DNA of 64,000 nt from Actinoplanes flavus (GTDB taxonomy: Bacteria > Actinomycetota > Actinomycetes > Mycobacteriales > Micromonosporaceae): assembly GCF_017592555.1 (NCBI RefSeq), contig NZ_JAGFNS010000014.1, positions 124,001 to 188,000 of the forward strand, written 5' to 3'. Under the pieces are notes generated by a model that had not been told where the DNA came from, did no database searches, and saw nothing but the letters and a program-made list of their open reading frames with translations. Each line of letters starts with the position of its first letter. Within the stretch, counting starts at the first letter, position 1. Both the position numbers and the translations under genes were made by a program. Below are positions 1-28,539 of the stretch, piece after piece.

Positions 1-278
1 ATCGCGCCGCTGATCCCGAAGGCGATACCGGCGACCACGGCCACCAGGGCGCGCGGCAGGCGCCGCTGGACGACGAACAGTTCGGCGAGCCGGCTGCCCT
101 CCCCCCGCAACGACGTGATCACCTCGGGGAACGGGACGGGATAGTCGCCGACGCTCAGCGACACCAGCACCAGCCCGGCGGTGACCAGGATCAGAATCAG
201 ACAAACCAGGAGGGTACGGGGTTCGACCCGGAACGAGACCCGGTCGGCGGCCAGCCGTACGTCCTTGACCGTTGTCAC
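1..278 (-). CDS. Fe-siderophore ABC transporter permease, FecCD family (partial)
   Basis: Only the N-terminal 92 or so codons are in the window; the gene runs off the left edge. The GTG start overlaps the TGA of the preceding permease gene (GTGA), so the two are translationally coupled. A short polar N-terminus is followed by one hydrophobic segment (about residues 24-44) and then a VVQRRLPRALVAVVAGIAFG stretch. This is the usual FecCD pattern, with an arginine-rich loop between the first membrane spans. With the upstream permease it would form the heterodimeric channel importing ferric siderophore across the membrane. The ATPase expected for this importer is not in the window and probably lies further left. 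Family assignment is firm; the substrate is inferred from the neighbouring NRPS. Confidence 0.88.
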   Translation of the reverse strand, partial: MTTVKDVRLAADRVSFRVEPRTLLVCLILILVTAGLVLVSLSVGDYPVPFPEVITSLRGEGSRLAELFVVQRRLPRALVAVVAGIAFGISGA

Positions 279-1279
279 AGCGGCACCACCTGACGACGGC
301 GGACCAGGGCGATGAGCACGGGCGCGCCGAGCAGGGCGGTGACGATGCCGGCCTCCAGTTCGCTCGGGGTGATCACGACCCGGCCGACGACGTCCGCGCC
401 GAGCAGCAGGACGGGGGCGAGCAGCATGGCGTACGGCAGCACCCACCGCAGGTCGGCGCCGATCAGGGCGCGGGCCGCGTGCGGGACGGCCAGCCCGATG
501 AACGCGAACGGACCGGCGGCCGCGGTGGCCGCGCCGCAGAGCAGGGTGACCGTGGCGGCCGAGGCGAGGCGGGTGCGGGCCAGGTTCACGCCGAGCGCCC
601 GGCCGGTGTCCTCGCCGAGCGACAGCGCGTTGAGCGGGCGGCTCAGCAGCAGGGCGACGACGATGCCGATGAGCAGGAACGGCAACACGTCCATCAGCAC
701 CGACCGGTCGCGCCCGGAGAGGCCGCCGACGATCCAGAACCGGAACTGGTCGAGCGCCTTCGCGTCGAGCATCTGCACCCCGTACGTGTAGGCGACCAGC
801 ACCGCGCCGATCGACGTGCCGGCCAGGGCGAGCCGGACCGGGCCGCCGGGTCCCCTACCGCCGGCGCCGAGCAGGTAGACCACGACGGTGGCGGCGGCCG
901 CTCCGGCGAACGCGAACCACACGTACCCGGAGGCGGTGGTGATGCCGAAGAAGCTGATCGCCGTGACCACCGCGGCGGCCGCGCCGGAGTTGACGCCGAG
1001 CAGGCCGGGGTCGGCGAGCGGGTTGCGGGTGAGCGCCTGCATCACGGTTCCGGCCAGGCCGAGGGCCATGCCGATCAGAAGACCGAGGACGGTACGGGGT
1101 ACGCGCTGGGTGGTGACGATGACGGCCTCGGGTGAGCCGTCGGAGTGCCACAGCGCGTCGACGACCGTGGAGAACGGGATGGCGCGGGCGCCCACGGCGA
1201 GGCTGAGCAGCACGGCGAGCGCCAGCAGGGCGAGGCAGAGCAGCAGCCCCGCGATCCGGCGGGGCAGGGTGTTCGTCAC
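275..1279 (-). CDS. Fe-siderophore ABC transporter permease, FecCD family
   Basis: A protein of 334 residues with about nine or ten hydrophobic segments, the normal size for FecCD (BtuC-like) permeases. Visible family motifs are QRVPRTVLGLLIGMALGLAG near residues 57-76, a GVNSGAAAAV block, and the C-terminal FIGLAVPHAARALIG plus LLGAPVLIALVRRR. The start is GTG at 1279, which overlaps the TGA of the upstream gene as GTGA; longer versions would overlap that gene heavily. It is the third gene of the operon running leftwards from the iron box at 3090-3108. It should pair with the next permease to import the ferric siderophore made by the NRPS beside it. Confidence 0.92.
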   Translation of the reverse strand: MTNTLPRRIAGLLLCLALLALAVLLSLAVGARAIPFSTVVDALWHSDGSPEAVIVTTQRVPRTVLGLLIGMALGLAGTVMQALTRNPLADPGLLGVNSGAAAAVVTAISFFGITTASGYVWFAFAGAAAATVVVYLLGAGGRGPGGPVRLALAGTSIGAVLVAYTYGVQMLDAKALDQFRFWIVGGLSGRDRSVLMDVLPFLLIGIVVALLLSRPLNALSLGEDTGRALGVNLARTRLASAATVTLLCGAATAAAGPFAFIGLAVPHAARALIGADLRWVLPYAMLLAPVLLLGADVVGRVVITPSELEAGIVTALLGAPVLIALVRRRQVVPL

Positions 1280-2046
1280 GCGGCGGTCCGGTCCAGGGTG
1301 GTGAGGGCGGTGAACAGGCGGGCGTAGTTGCCGTAGGAGAACGCGTGCCAGGCGTCGTCCCACGGGTGGGCGCGGAAGCCGGGCGGGATCTCCCCATTGA
1401 CCATGATCAGATCAGCGGACACGGCGGACCACGCTACCGGGGTGCCGTGCGGGCCGTCGTCGGGAGTGCGGTCACCGAGGACCCGCAGCCCCAGCTCGTG
1501 AAGCGTCACGAGCCAGGGGTAGCGGGAGGGGTCCAGGATCGACAGTCGCGCGCCCCGCGCGTACCCGAAGATGATCGTGCGGCCGGACAGCGAAGCGGTG
1601 AGCGCGAGCTTCGCGGCCTGATAGGAATCGGTCGCGGGCGGCGAGGCGCCGAGGGCGACGGCGAGCCGGGCCGTCTCGGCGAGCAGGTCGTCGAGCGACT
1701 GTCCGCGCTCCTTGAGCGGCAGGACGACGGCCGGAAAGCCGTGCTCGCGGGGGAAACGGTCGACCACCAGGTCGGGCCGGGCCGCGGCGAGCAGGCCGGG
1801 ATCGATGGCGGGATCGCCGGGGGTGTCCAGCCGGGCGACTCCGCCGGGCGCGAACCCGGCGGCGGCGAAGCAGACGTCGCCGTCCGGGTCCGGGCCGAGG
1901 GCCGCCGCGACGGGACGGATCCCGGCGGCGGCCAGCGTCGAGACGGCGAGCAGCTCGGCGACGGCGATGCGCCGCGGCCGTCGCGGCAGGGTGAGGGTGA
2001 CCCCTCGCCCGTCCGTGTAGTGCCAGTCGTCCCGACGATCCCGCAT
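1276..2046 (-). CDS. Signal-less periplasmic-binding-protein-like protein in importer operon
   Basis: A protein of 256 residues starting at ATG 2046, eight bases after the lipoprotein stop, and ending in a GTGA overlap with the permease gene. The N-terminus (DGRGVTLTLPRRPRRIAVAE) resembles the first strand of class III (TroA/FepB-type) ferric-siderophore binding proteins. Later segments (RPDLVVDRF, DRTAA end, WDDAWHAFSYGNYARLF) keep the same general order. There is no signal peptide, lipobox or membrane segment, so it is predicted to be cytoplasmic. I infer a diverged substrate-binding-like fold, possibly a cytoplasmic partner that receives or handles the siderophore. The function is unproven and a role specific to this operon is only inferred from coupling with the transporter genes. 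Confidence 0.6.
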   Translation of the reverse strand: MRDRRDDWHYTDGRGVTLTLPRRPRRIAVAELLAVSTLAAAGIRPVAAALGPDPDGDVCFAAAGFAPGGVARLDTPGDPAIDPGLLAAARPDLVVDRFPREHGFPAVVLPLKERGQSLDDLLAETARLAVALGASPPATDSYQAAKLALTASLSGRTIIFGYARGARLSILDPSRYPWLVTLHELGLRVLGDRTPDDGPHGTPVAWSAVSADLIMVNGEIPPGFRAHPWDDAWHAFSYGNYARLFTALTTLDRTAA

Positions 2047-2054
2047 CAGACGTG

Positions 2055-3032
2055 TCAGCCCTTGAGGGACTTCGCGATGTCGTCGAGGACGATGCCCGCC
2101 GCGATCGGGCCACCGCGCGAGGTCCACGGCACACCGTCGACGGCCACGACCTTGTTCGCCTTGACCGCGCCGAGCTGGTTCCAGGAGGCGTTCGCCTTGG
2201 CCTGTTCGAGGGCGGCGGCGCCGTCGTTGTTCAGGGTGCCGAGGAAGATGTAGTCGGCGTCGAGGACGTCGAGCTTCTCCAGGCTGACCGGGTCGGACGG
2301 GCCGGTGCCCTCGGTGAGCTGGGCGTCCGGGCGCTTGAGGCCGAGCTCCTCCACGATGGTGCTGGAGAAGTGCTGCTTCTGCAGGTAGGACGGGCCCTGC
2401 GGGTTCCAGCGGACGAGGCTGACCTTGGCGGCGCCGTTCGCGGCGATGGCGGCCTTGGTGTCGGCGACCTTCTTGTCGTAGGCGGCGAGCACCTCGGTGG
2501 CCTTGGCCTCCAGGTTGAGCGCGTTCGCGACGCCCTTGAGGCTGTCCTTCCAGGTGCTGTCGACCATGCTGGTGATGACGGTCGGCGCGATCGCGTTGAG
2601 GTCCTTGATCTGCGCCGGGTCCGGGTCGAGGAAGTGTCCGTAGAGGATCAGGTCGGGCTTCGGGTCCAGCGTGGCGATCGCCTCGATGTTCGGCTCGACG
2701 ATCTCGCCGACCAGCTTGACGTTGGGCAGCTGCGGCACGAGGTAGCCGGCGACCGAGTCGCCCTGGCGGGACTTGCTGGCGCCGATCGGGGTGACGCCGA
2801 GCGCGAGGGCCGCGTCCAGGTCGGTCTCGGCGAGGGCCACGATGTTCTTCGGGGCCGACGGGACGGTGACCTTCGCGCCGGAGGCGTCGGTGATCTCGCG
2901 GGTGGTGGAGGCGGGGGCGGCGCTCTCGCCGGAGGCGGCCGGCTCGGCCTCGGAGGAGCAGGCGCCGAGGGCGGCGGCCACCGTGGCCGCGGCCAGAAGC
3001 GCACCCATGCGCTGGGTGAAGCGGGACATCAT
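2055..3032 (-). CDS. Ferric-siderophore-binding lipoprotein of ABC importer
   Basis: A protein of 325 residues. It has a basic N-terminus, a hydrophobic stretch and the lipobox LGAC with the acylated Cys at residue 25, so it is an exported lipoprotein anchored outside the membrane. The mature part has class III binding-protein features: REITDASGAKVTVPSAPKNIV opening, PDLILYG, a long middle helix (EATEVLAAYDKKVADTKAAI) and a closing GPIAAGIVLDDIAKSL. It captures ferric siderophore for the two FecCD permeases that follow. Two in-frame ATGs exist (3032 and 3029); GGGAG is better spaced for the second. An IdeR/DmdR-type iron box lies 58 bases upstream, so expression is expected only under iron limitation. 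Confidence 0.93.
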   Translation of the reverse strand: MMSRFTQRMGALLAAATVAAALGACSSEAEPAASGESAAPASTTREITDASGAKVTVPSAPKNIVALAETDLDAALALGVTPIGASKSRQGDSVAGYLVPQLPNVKLVGEIVEPNIEAIATLDPKPDLILYGHFLDPDPAQIKDLNAIAPTVITSMVDSTWKDSLKGVANALNLEAKATEVLAAYDKKVADTKAAIAANGAAKVSLVRWNPQGPSYLQKQHFSSTIVEELGLKRPDAQLTEGTGPSDPVSLEKLDVLDADYIFLGTLNNDGAAALEQAKANASWNQLGAVKANKVVAVDGVPWTSRGGPIAAGIVLDDIAKSLKG

Positions 3033-3089
3033 GAACTCCCGGGGAGCAGTCGGAATCAGGCGGCTAGGCCGCGCTGAGTTTCTACCACA

Positions 3090-3108
3090 TGAGGTAAGGC
3101 TTACCTAA
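3090..3108 (-). promoter_or_regulatory. Iron box (IdeR/DmdR-type operator) for the importer operon
   Basis: TGAGGTAAGGCTTACCTAA matches the actinobacterial iron box consensus TTAGGTTAGGCTAACCTAA at most positions and is nearly palindromic. It lies just upstream of the binding-lipoprotein gene. It also contains the TAG stop codon (3105-3107) of the neighbouring NRPS gene, so the coding sequence runs into the operator. Confidence 0.88.
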
Positions 3109-5242
3109 CGTCCGATCGACGCGGAGGTGGCTACCACAGTGGATTCGGTCGGTCCGTAAGTGTTGAATAGCTGGACATTCGGGGCGATTCGCCGCCAGGC
3201 GGCAACCCGGTCCGGCAGCGCCGCCTCGCCACCGATGATCACTGTGCGTACCGAATCCGGGACCCCGATGTCCTGAGTGGTGAGGGCGTGCACCAGTTCG
3301 TGCCAGAACGCGGTCGGCAGGTCGAGCACGGTGAGTCGCAGCTCACCGCACGCCCGCAGGAACGTCTCCGCCGAGGCGTGCATCTCGGGCTCGCGCAGCA
3401 CCAGCGTCCCACCGGTCGAGAGAGTGCCGAAGATTTCCTCCACACTGGCGTCGAAGTGGAGGGCCGCGAACTGGAGAACCCGGTCGCTGTCGGTGAACCC
3501 GTACCGGTGGGTGGCGGCCGCCACGAAATGCGACAGCGCCCCACGGCTGATCTCCACGCCGTTCGGGCGGCCGGTCGAACCCGAGGTGTAGATCACGTAG
3601 GCGAGCGCGTCCTCCGGCACCTTCCGGCGGACCACTTCGTTTCCGCCACCGATCTCGTCGAGGACGATGACCGGCCGGGCGTCCGCCAGCACATCGGCGT
3701 TGCGTCCCGCCGGGCCGTCCGGATCGACCGGCAGATAGGCCGCGCCGGCCAGCAGCGCGCCCAGGATCGCCACGATCGCGTCCGGCTCGCGGCGCATCCG
3801 CACCGCGACCAGGCTGTCCGCTTCCACCCCGCGACGGGCCAGGTCGGCGGCCACGGCGCCGGCTCTCACCCACATCTCGGCGTACGTGTACCGCGCCCCG
3901 CCCTGCTCGACCGCCACCGCGTCCGGGGTCGCCGCCACCTGCACGGCGATCCGGTCCAGAACCGGCGTCGCCGCCCGATCCCGCCACACCGGACGGCGGG
4001 GCGCGACCGCCGGGCCCAGCCGCAGCCGGCCCAGCGGCGTCTCCGGCTCGGCCAGCAGGCGCAGCAGCCGGTCCAGATGATCGGCCAGGCCGGACTCCGT
4101 GTACCGGGCCGGGTTGCCGTCCACCTCCAGGCTCATGCCGGTGCCGTCGCCGAAGTCGCGGACACCCAGCGCCAGGTCCTCGACCGGCCCGGCCGAGATG
4201 TTGTGCATGGTGCCGGTCGCCGTGCCGAACCGCAGGTCGTTGTCGAACGGCATGGCGTTGACCACCGGGCCGAACAGCCGCCGGTCGCTGCCGACCAGCC
4301 CCCGGTCGCGCCGCATCTGCTCGTGCCGGTAGCGGTGGTGCGGCCGGGACCGTTTGATCTCGGCGGCGATCTGCCGGGCCAGGCTGGGCAGCGTCTGGTC
4401 GGGGCGGACCGGCACGCGCAGCGGCACGATGTTCATCACGATCGCCGGGACCCGCAGCAGCGGGGTGCCGAGCCGGCCCATCACCGGCAGGCCCAGCACG
4501 GCCTCGGTCGTACCGGTCATCCGGTGCAGGTAGGCGGCGGTGGCCGCGGCGAACAGCTCCGGCCAGCCGACGCCGAGGCTCTTCAGCCCGGCGGCCCGCT
4601 CAGGGCCGATCCGGGTGACCGCCCGGACCGTGTGGTCGGCGACCGGCGCCGGGGCGGCCAGCGCGGCCGGCTCCGGCATCCCGTCCAGGTAGCCGCGCCA
4701 GAACTCGCGGTCGGCCGGATGCTTCGGGGAGGCGAGATAGGCGTCGGCCACCTCCAGAACGGTCGCGAACGGGCGGAACGGCCGCCCCTCCCCCGTCGTG
4801 TACCGGTCGGCGACCCGGCGGGCCAGCATCGAGAACGCGAACCCGTCGATGGCGATGTGGTGGATCCGCTGGTGCCACAGCCACGTCTCCGGGCCGACCC
4901 GGAACAGCACCTGCGCGAACAGCGGGCCCGCGGCCAGGTCCACCGGGGTACGGACGTCCGCGCGCATCCAGGCGAGCGCCTCGTCCTCGCCACACTCGCG
5001 GACCGGGAACGGGAACGGCCGCGGGTCGATCACCTGCCACGGGCCGGTGTCGTCGGAGCCGTACCGGGTGTGCAGCGACTCCGCCTCGCCGACCGCCTGC
5101 CGGACGGCCGCCTCGAATCTCGCCACGTCGAGCGGGCCCTCGATCCGCACGTAGTCGGCCGTGTTGTAGACCGGGCTGGCCGGGTCGAGCTGCTGGGCGT
5201 ACCAGAGCGGGGACTGGGCCGGGGACAGCCGCAGGTGTTCGG

Positions 5243-5246
<4 letters not shown>
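3105..5246 (-). CDS. NRPS protein: starter condensation domain plus N-terminal half of an adenylation domain
   Basis: A protein of 713 residues. Residues about 5-425 form an EntF-like condensation domain (LSPAQSPLWYAQQL start; HHIAIDG active-site motif near residue 132), the type that accepts an aryl group from an aryl carrier protein. Residues about 430-713 are an adenylation domain through motif A5 (NTYGPTE) only, ending in SASIGR; motifs A6-A10 and a carrier protein are missing. Those missing parts form the N-terminus of the big NRPS encoded just upstream. Specificity positions read D-A-E-D-I-G-T-V-V, whose acidic residues suggest a basic amino acid (Lys/Arg type). Motif A3 reads GRPNG instead of GxPKG. 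The ATG overlaps the upstream NRPS stop (ATGA), so both are co-translated. The protein is predicted to act as module 1 together with the split half. Confidence 0.9.
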
Positions 5247-25960
<20,714 letters not shown>

Positions 25961-25991
25961 GGTGTGGCGCTCCCAGCGAACGACGAACAAT

Positions 25992-26010
25992 TTAGGTGAG
26001 GCTAACCTAT
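25992..26010. promoter_or_regulatory. Iron box between divergent NRPS and exporter genes
   Basis: TTAGGTGAGGCTAACCTAT matches the IdeR/DmdR consensus at nearly all positions. It is 32 bp upstream of the NRPS start (25960, minus strand) and 51 bp upstream of the MFS exporter (26061, plus strand). One operator can therefore repress both siderophore synthesis and export when iron is plentiful. Confidence 0.9.
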
Positions 26011-26060
26011 GTTGGCCTCACCCTTTCGATCACCCGCTTCCATCCCGCAAGGAGACGCCG

Positions 26061-27344
26061 ATGCGCCTCGGTGACCTCGTCATCGACGTGACACCACTCA
26101 GGACCAGCAGGGACTTCCGCTTCCTGTTCGCCGCCCGCCTGGTGTCCCTACTCGGCCTCGGCCTGACCCTCGTGGCGCTGCCGCTACAGGTGTGGCAGAT
26201 CACGCACTCGTCCTGGCACGTGGGACTGGTGAGCGTGGTCAACATGGTCCCGATGCTGATCGGCACCCTGGCCGGGGGCATCCTGGCCGACCGGATGGAC
26301 CGCCGGAAGCTGATCCTGCTGGCCCGGGGTTCCGCGGTGGCGGTTTTCGCGGTGCTGGCCCTGAACGCGTCAGCGGACACCCCGTACCTCTGGGTGATCT
26401 ATCTGTCCGCGGCGGTCAACAGCGTCCTGAACGGACTGTCCGCCACCGCACTGATGGCCACCACGCCCAACCTGGTCGGCCGCGACCAGCTGCCGGCGGC
26501 GGGCGCGCTGATGGCGATCACCGCCGAACTGGGCGCGATCGTCGGCCCGTCGCTCGCCGGTGGCCTCACCGAACTCGCCGGCCTGTCCTGGAACTACGGC
26601 CTCACCGCGGTCGCCACGTTCATCACCACGGCGCTGATCGCCTTCATCGAACCGCAGCCCCCCGCCGGCGACGTCGAGGAAGAGGGCCCGCTGCGCTCGA
26701 TCGCCGGCGGCCTGCGGTTCGTGGCCTCCCACCGGCTGATCGCCGGCCTGCTGATCATCGACATGGTCGTGGTGGTCTTCGCGATGCCGACCGCGATCTT
26801 CCCCGAGCTGACCGAGAAGATGTACGGCGACGGCGGCACCGTCCTCGGCCTCTTCTACGCCGCCCCCGGGGTGGGTGCGATGATCGCCGCCCTGGCCAGC
26901 GGCTGGACCGGCACGGTCAAGCACACCGGCCGCCACCTGATCTGGGCCACCGCCGCCTGCGGCCTGGCCGTGGCCGGCCTGGGTCTGACCGCCGACTGGC
27001 TGTGGGCCGCCCTGTTCTTCCTGGCCCTGCTCGGCGCCGCCGACACCATCTCGGAGATCCTGCGCCGCGCCCTGCTCCAGCACAACACCCCCGACCACCT
27101 CCAGGGCCGGGTGAGCAGCCTGTGGCTGGCCCAGACCAACGTGGGCCCGGCCATCGGCAGCGTCGAGGTCGCCCTGGCAGCCCGCATCGTCGGCCCGGCG
27201 ATGGCCCTGATCGCCGGAGGCGCCCTGTGCGCGGCCGGCGCTGTCACCATCGGAGCCTCCAGCCGCACCCTCCGCGACGCCAGCCTCCACACCCCAAGCG
27301 CCGACGAACTCCTCGAACCCACCTCCCCCATCCCCGAACCCTGA
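26061..27344 (+). CDS. Siderophore exporter, MFS (EntS-like)
   Basis: A protein of 427 residues with about 12 hydrophobic segments. It starts at ATG 26061 behind a strong AAGGAGA Shine-Dalgarno sequence (26049-26055). The EntS-like pattern is visible: PLRTSRDFRFLFAARLVSLLGLGL at the N-terminus, the MFS loop GGILADRMDRRKLIL near residues 71-85, and a second-half segment with TISEILRRALLQHNTPDHLQGR. It should export the finished siderophore across the membrane. It is divergent from the NRPS and shares its iron box, which supports this substrate. The C-terminal 35 residues are polar and proline-rich. Confidence is high for the family and good for the role. Confidence 0.9.
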   Translation: MRLGDLVIDVTPLRTSRDFRFLFAARLVSLLGLGLTLVALPLQVWQITHSSWHVGLVSVVNMVPMLIGTLAGGILADRMDRRKLILLARGSAVAVFAVLALNASADTPYLWVIYLSAAVNSVLNGLSATALMATTPNLVGRDQLPAAGALMAITAELGAIVGPSLAGGLTELAGLSWNYGLTAVATFITTALIAFIEPQPPAGDVEEEGPLRSIAGGLRFVASHRLIAGLLIIDMVVVVFAMPTAIFPELTEKMYGDGGTVLGLFYAAPGVGAMIAALASGWTGTVKHTGRHLIWATAACGLAVAGLGLTADWLWAALFFLALLGAADTISEILRRALLQHNTPDHLQGRVSSLWLAQTNVGPAIGSVEVALAARIVGPAMALIAGGALCAAGAVTIGASSRTLRDASLHTPSADELLEPTSPIPEP

Positions 27345-27710
27345 CCCACCGTCAACGGCCATCGCGCCGAAGCCGACACCTGCACCTTCACCCCCACGCC
27401 AACCCACAAGCGGCCGAACCCCCACCTCCGCCCACGCCCATGCCCGCGCTCACCGCCCACGCCCACGCTCACCGCCCGCAACCACCGCCCGTTCACCGCC
27501 CGCGCTCGCGAACCACTCCACGCCCACGCCCATAACCCGCTGACCGCCCGCGACCACCGCCCGCGCTCACAAACACTCACCGCCCACGCCCACCGCGCGC
27601 CCATAACCCGCACACCGCACGCGGCCACCGCCCGCACTCACGCACCACTCACCGCCCCGCGGTATCGCCACCCCGCACCCACCCGAATTTGCGCCCCACC
27701 CACCCCCGAC
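27345..27710. other. C-rich, G-poor intergenic tract
   Basis: This stretch after the exporter gene has a degenerate CCGCCCACGCCCA-type repetition with strong strand asymmetry (C-rich on the plus strand). The complementary strand carries many GGG runs with short spacers and could form G-quadruplexes. Reading frames through it are low-complexity and change frame, with no ribosome binding site, so I call no gene here. Confidence 0.6.
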
Positions 27711-27716
27711 TGTGCT

Positions 27717-27766
27717 CGATCTTGGACGTTTCACCACCGCCGTCGGTGGCGTGACGTCCAAGATCG
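27717..27766. repeat. 50-bp palindromic element, copy 1
   Basis: Perfect 13-bp outer arms CGATCTTGGACGT / ACGTCCAAGATCG, with inner arms CCACCG / CGGTGG. Related 50-bp copies follow at 27828 and 27944. Confidence 0.9.
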
Positions 27767-27827
27767 CGTTAGCGGGATGAGCAGAGCGCCAGCAGACAGG
27801 CCAGCGCTCACACCGCACACCCGATCC

Positions 27828-27877
27828 CGACCTTGGCCGTTTCACCACCGCAATCGGGGGATGGTCGTACAAGATCG
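27828..27877. repeat. 50-bp palindromic element, copy 2 (degenerate)
   Basis: Aligns without gaps to copy 1 at roughly four of five positions, but its right arm has decayed, so the dyad is imperfect. Confidence 0.75.
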
Positions 27878-27943
27878 GATCACTGCAAATCCGAAAGGCG
27901 CGGGCTGCCGCAGAACAGGCAGGACTCAAGACGCCAGCGCACC

Positions 27944-27993
27944 CGATCTTGAACGTTCAGCCACCGAAAGCGGTGGTCGAACGTTCAAGATCG
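27944..27993. repeat. 50-bp palindromic element, copy 3
   Basis: Perfect 15-bp outer arms CGATCTTGAACGTTC / GAACGTTCAAGATCG, and inner arms CCACCG / CGGTGG. Same length and layout as copy 1, with compensating changes in both arms. Confidence 0.9.
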
Positions 27994-28088
27994 CGCTAGC
28001 TGTGGGGGCGTCGGCGGCCCGCCCGTTTCGGGATGGGCGCGAGGCGGCAGTGGGTCAGGCTGAGTGCGACGGCCCGGCGTGGATGGGG

Positions 28089-28490
28089 CAGACGCCCAAC
28101 GCGCACGAGGGCGACGCCGGACACGACGGCCCGGCATAGGCGGCACAGACACCAACGCGCACGAGAGCGACGCCGGACACGACAGCCCGGCACAGGCGGC
28201 ACAGACACCAACGCGCACGAGAGCGACGCCGGACACGACAGCCCGGCACAGGCGGCACAGACACCAACGCGCACGAGAGCGACGCCGGACACGACAGCCC
28301 GGCACAGGCGGCACAGACACCAACGCGCACGAGAGCGACGCCGGACACGACAGCCCGGCACAGGCGGCACAGACACCAACGCGCACGAGAGCGACGCCGG
28401 ACACGACAGCCCGGCACAGGCGGCACAGACACCAACGCGCACGAGAGCGACGCCGGACACGACGACCCGGCACAGACACCAACGCGCACG
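28089..28490. repeat. 56-bp minisatellite (about seven tandem copies)
   Basis: Near-identical units with a period of exactly 56 bp start at 28145, 28201, 28257, 28313, 28369 and 28425. A diverged copy precedes them at about 28089 and a truncated copy follows. The unit begins ACAGACACCAACGCGCACGA. There are no unique spacers, so it is not a CRISPR array. Because 56 is not a multiple of three, the frame changes in each copy, which argues against coding. Confidence 0.93.
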
Positions 28491-28539
28491 ACTGTGGGGC
28501 TGGGCGCGACGGCGCGGGGTGGGTGTGGAGGGGTGAGGG

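Noticed and set aside
25961..25990. TTG start at 25990 for the giant NRPS
   Set aside because: It lies right at the iron box with no Shine-Dalgarno sequence, and the extra residues do not belong to an A domain; ATG 25960 has GGGAG nine bases upstream.
28089..28490. Possible CRISPR array
   Set aside because: The 56-bp units are contiguous with no unique spacers between them, and no cas genes are present; it is a tandem minisatellite.
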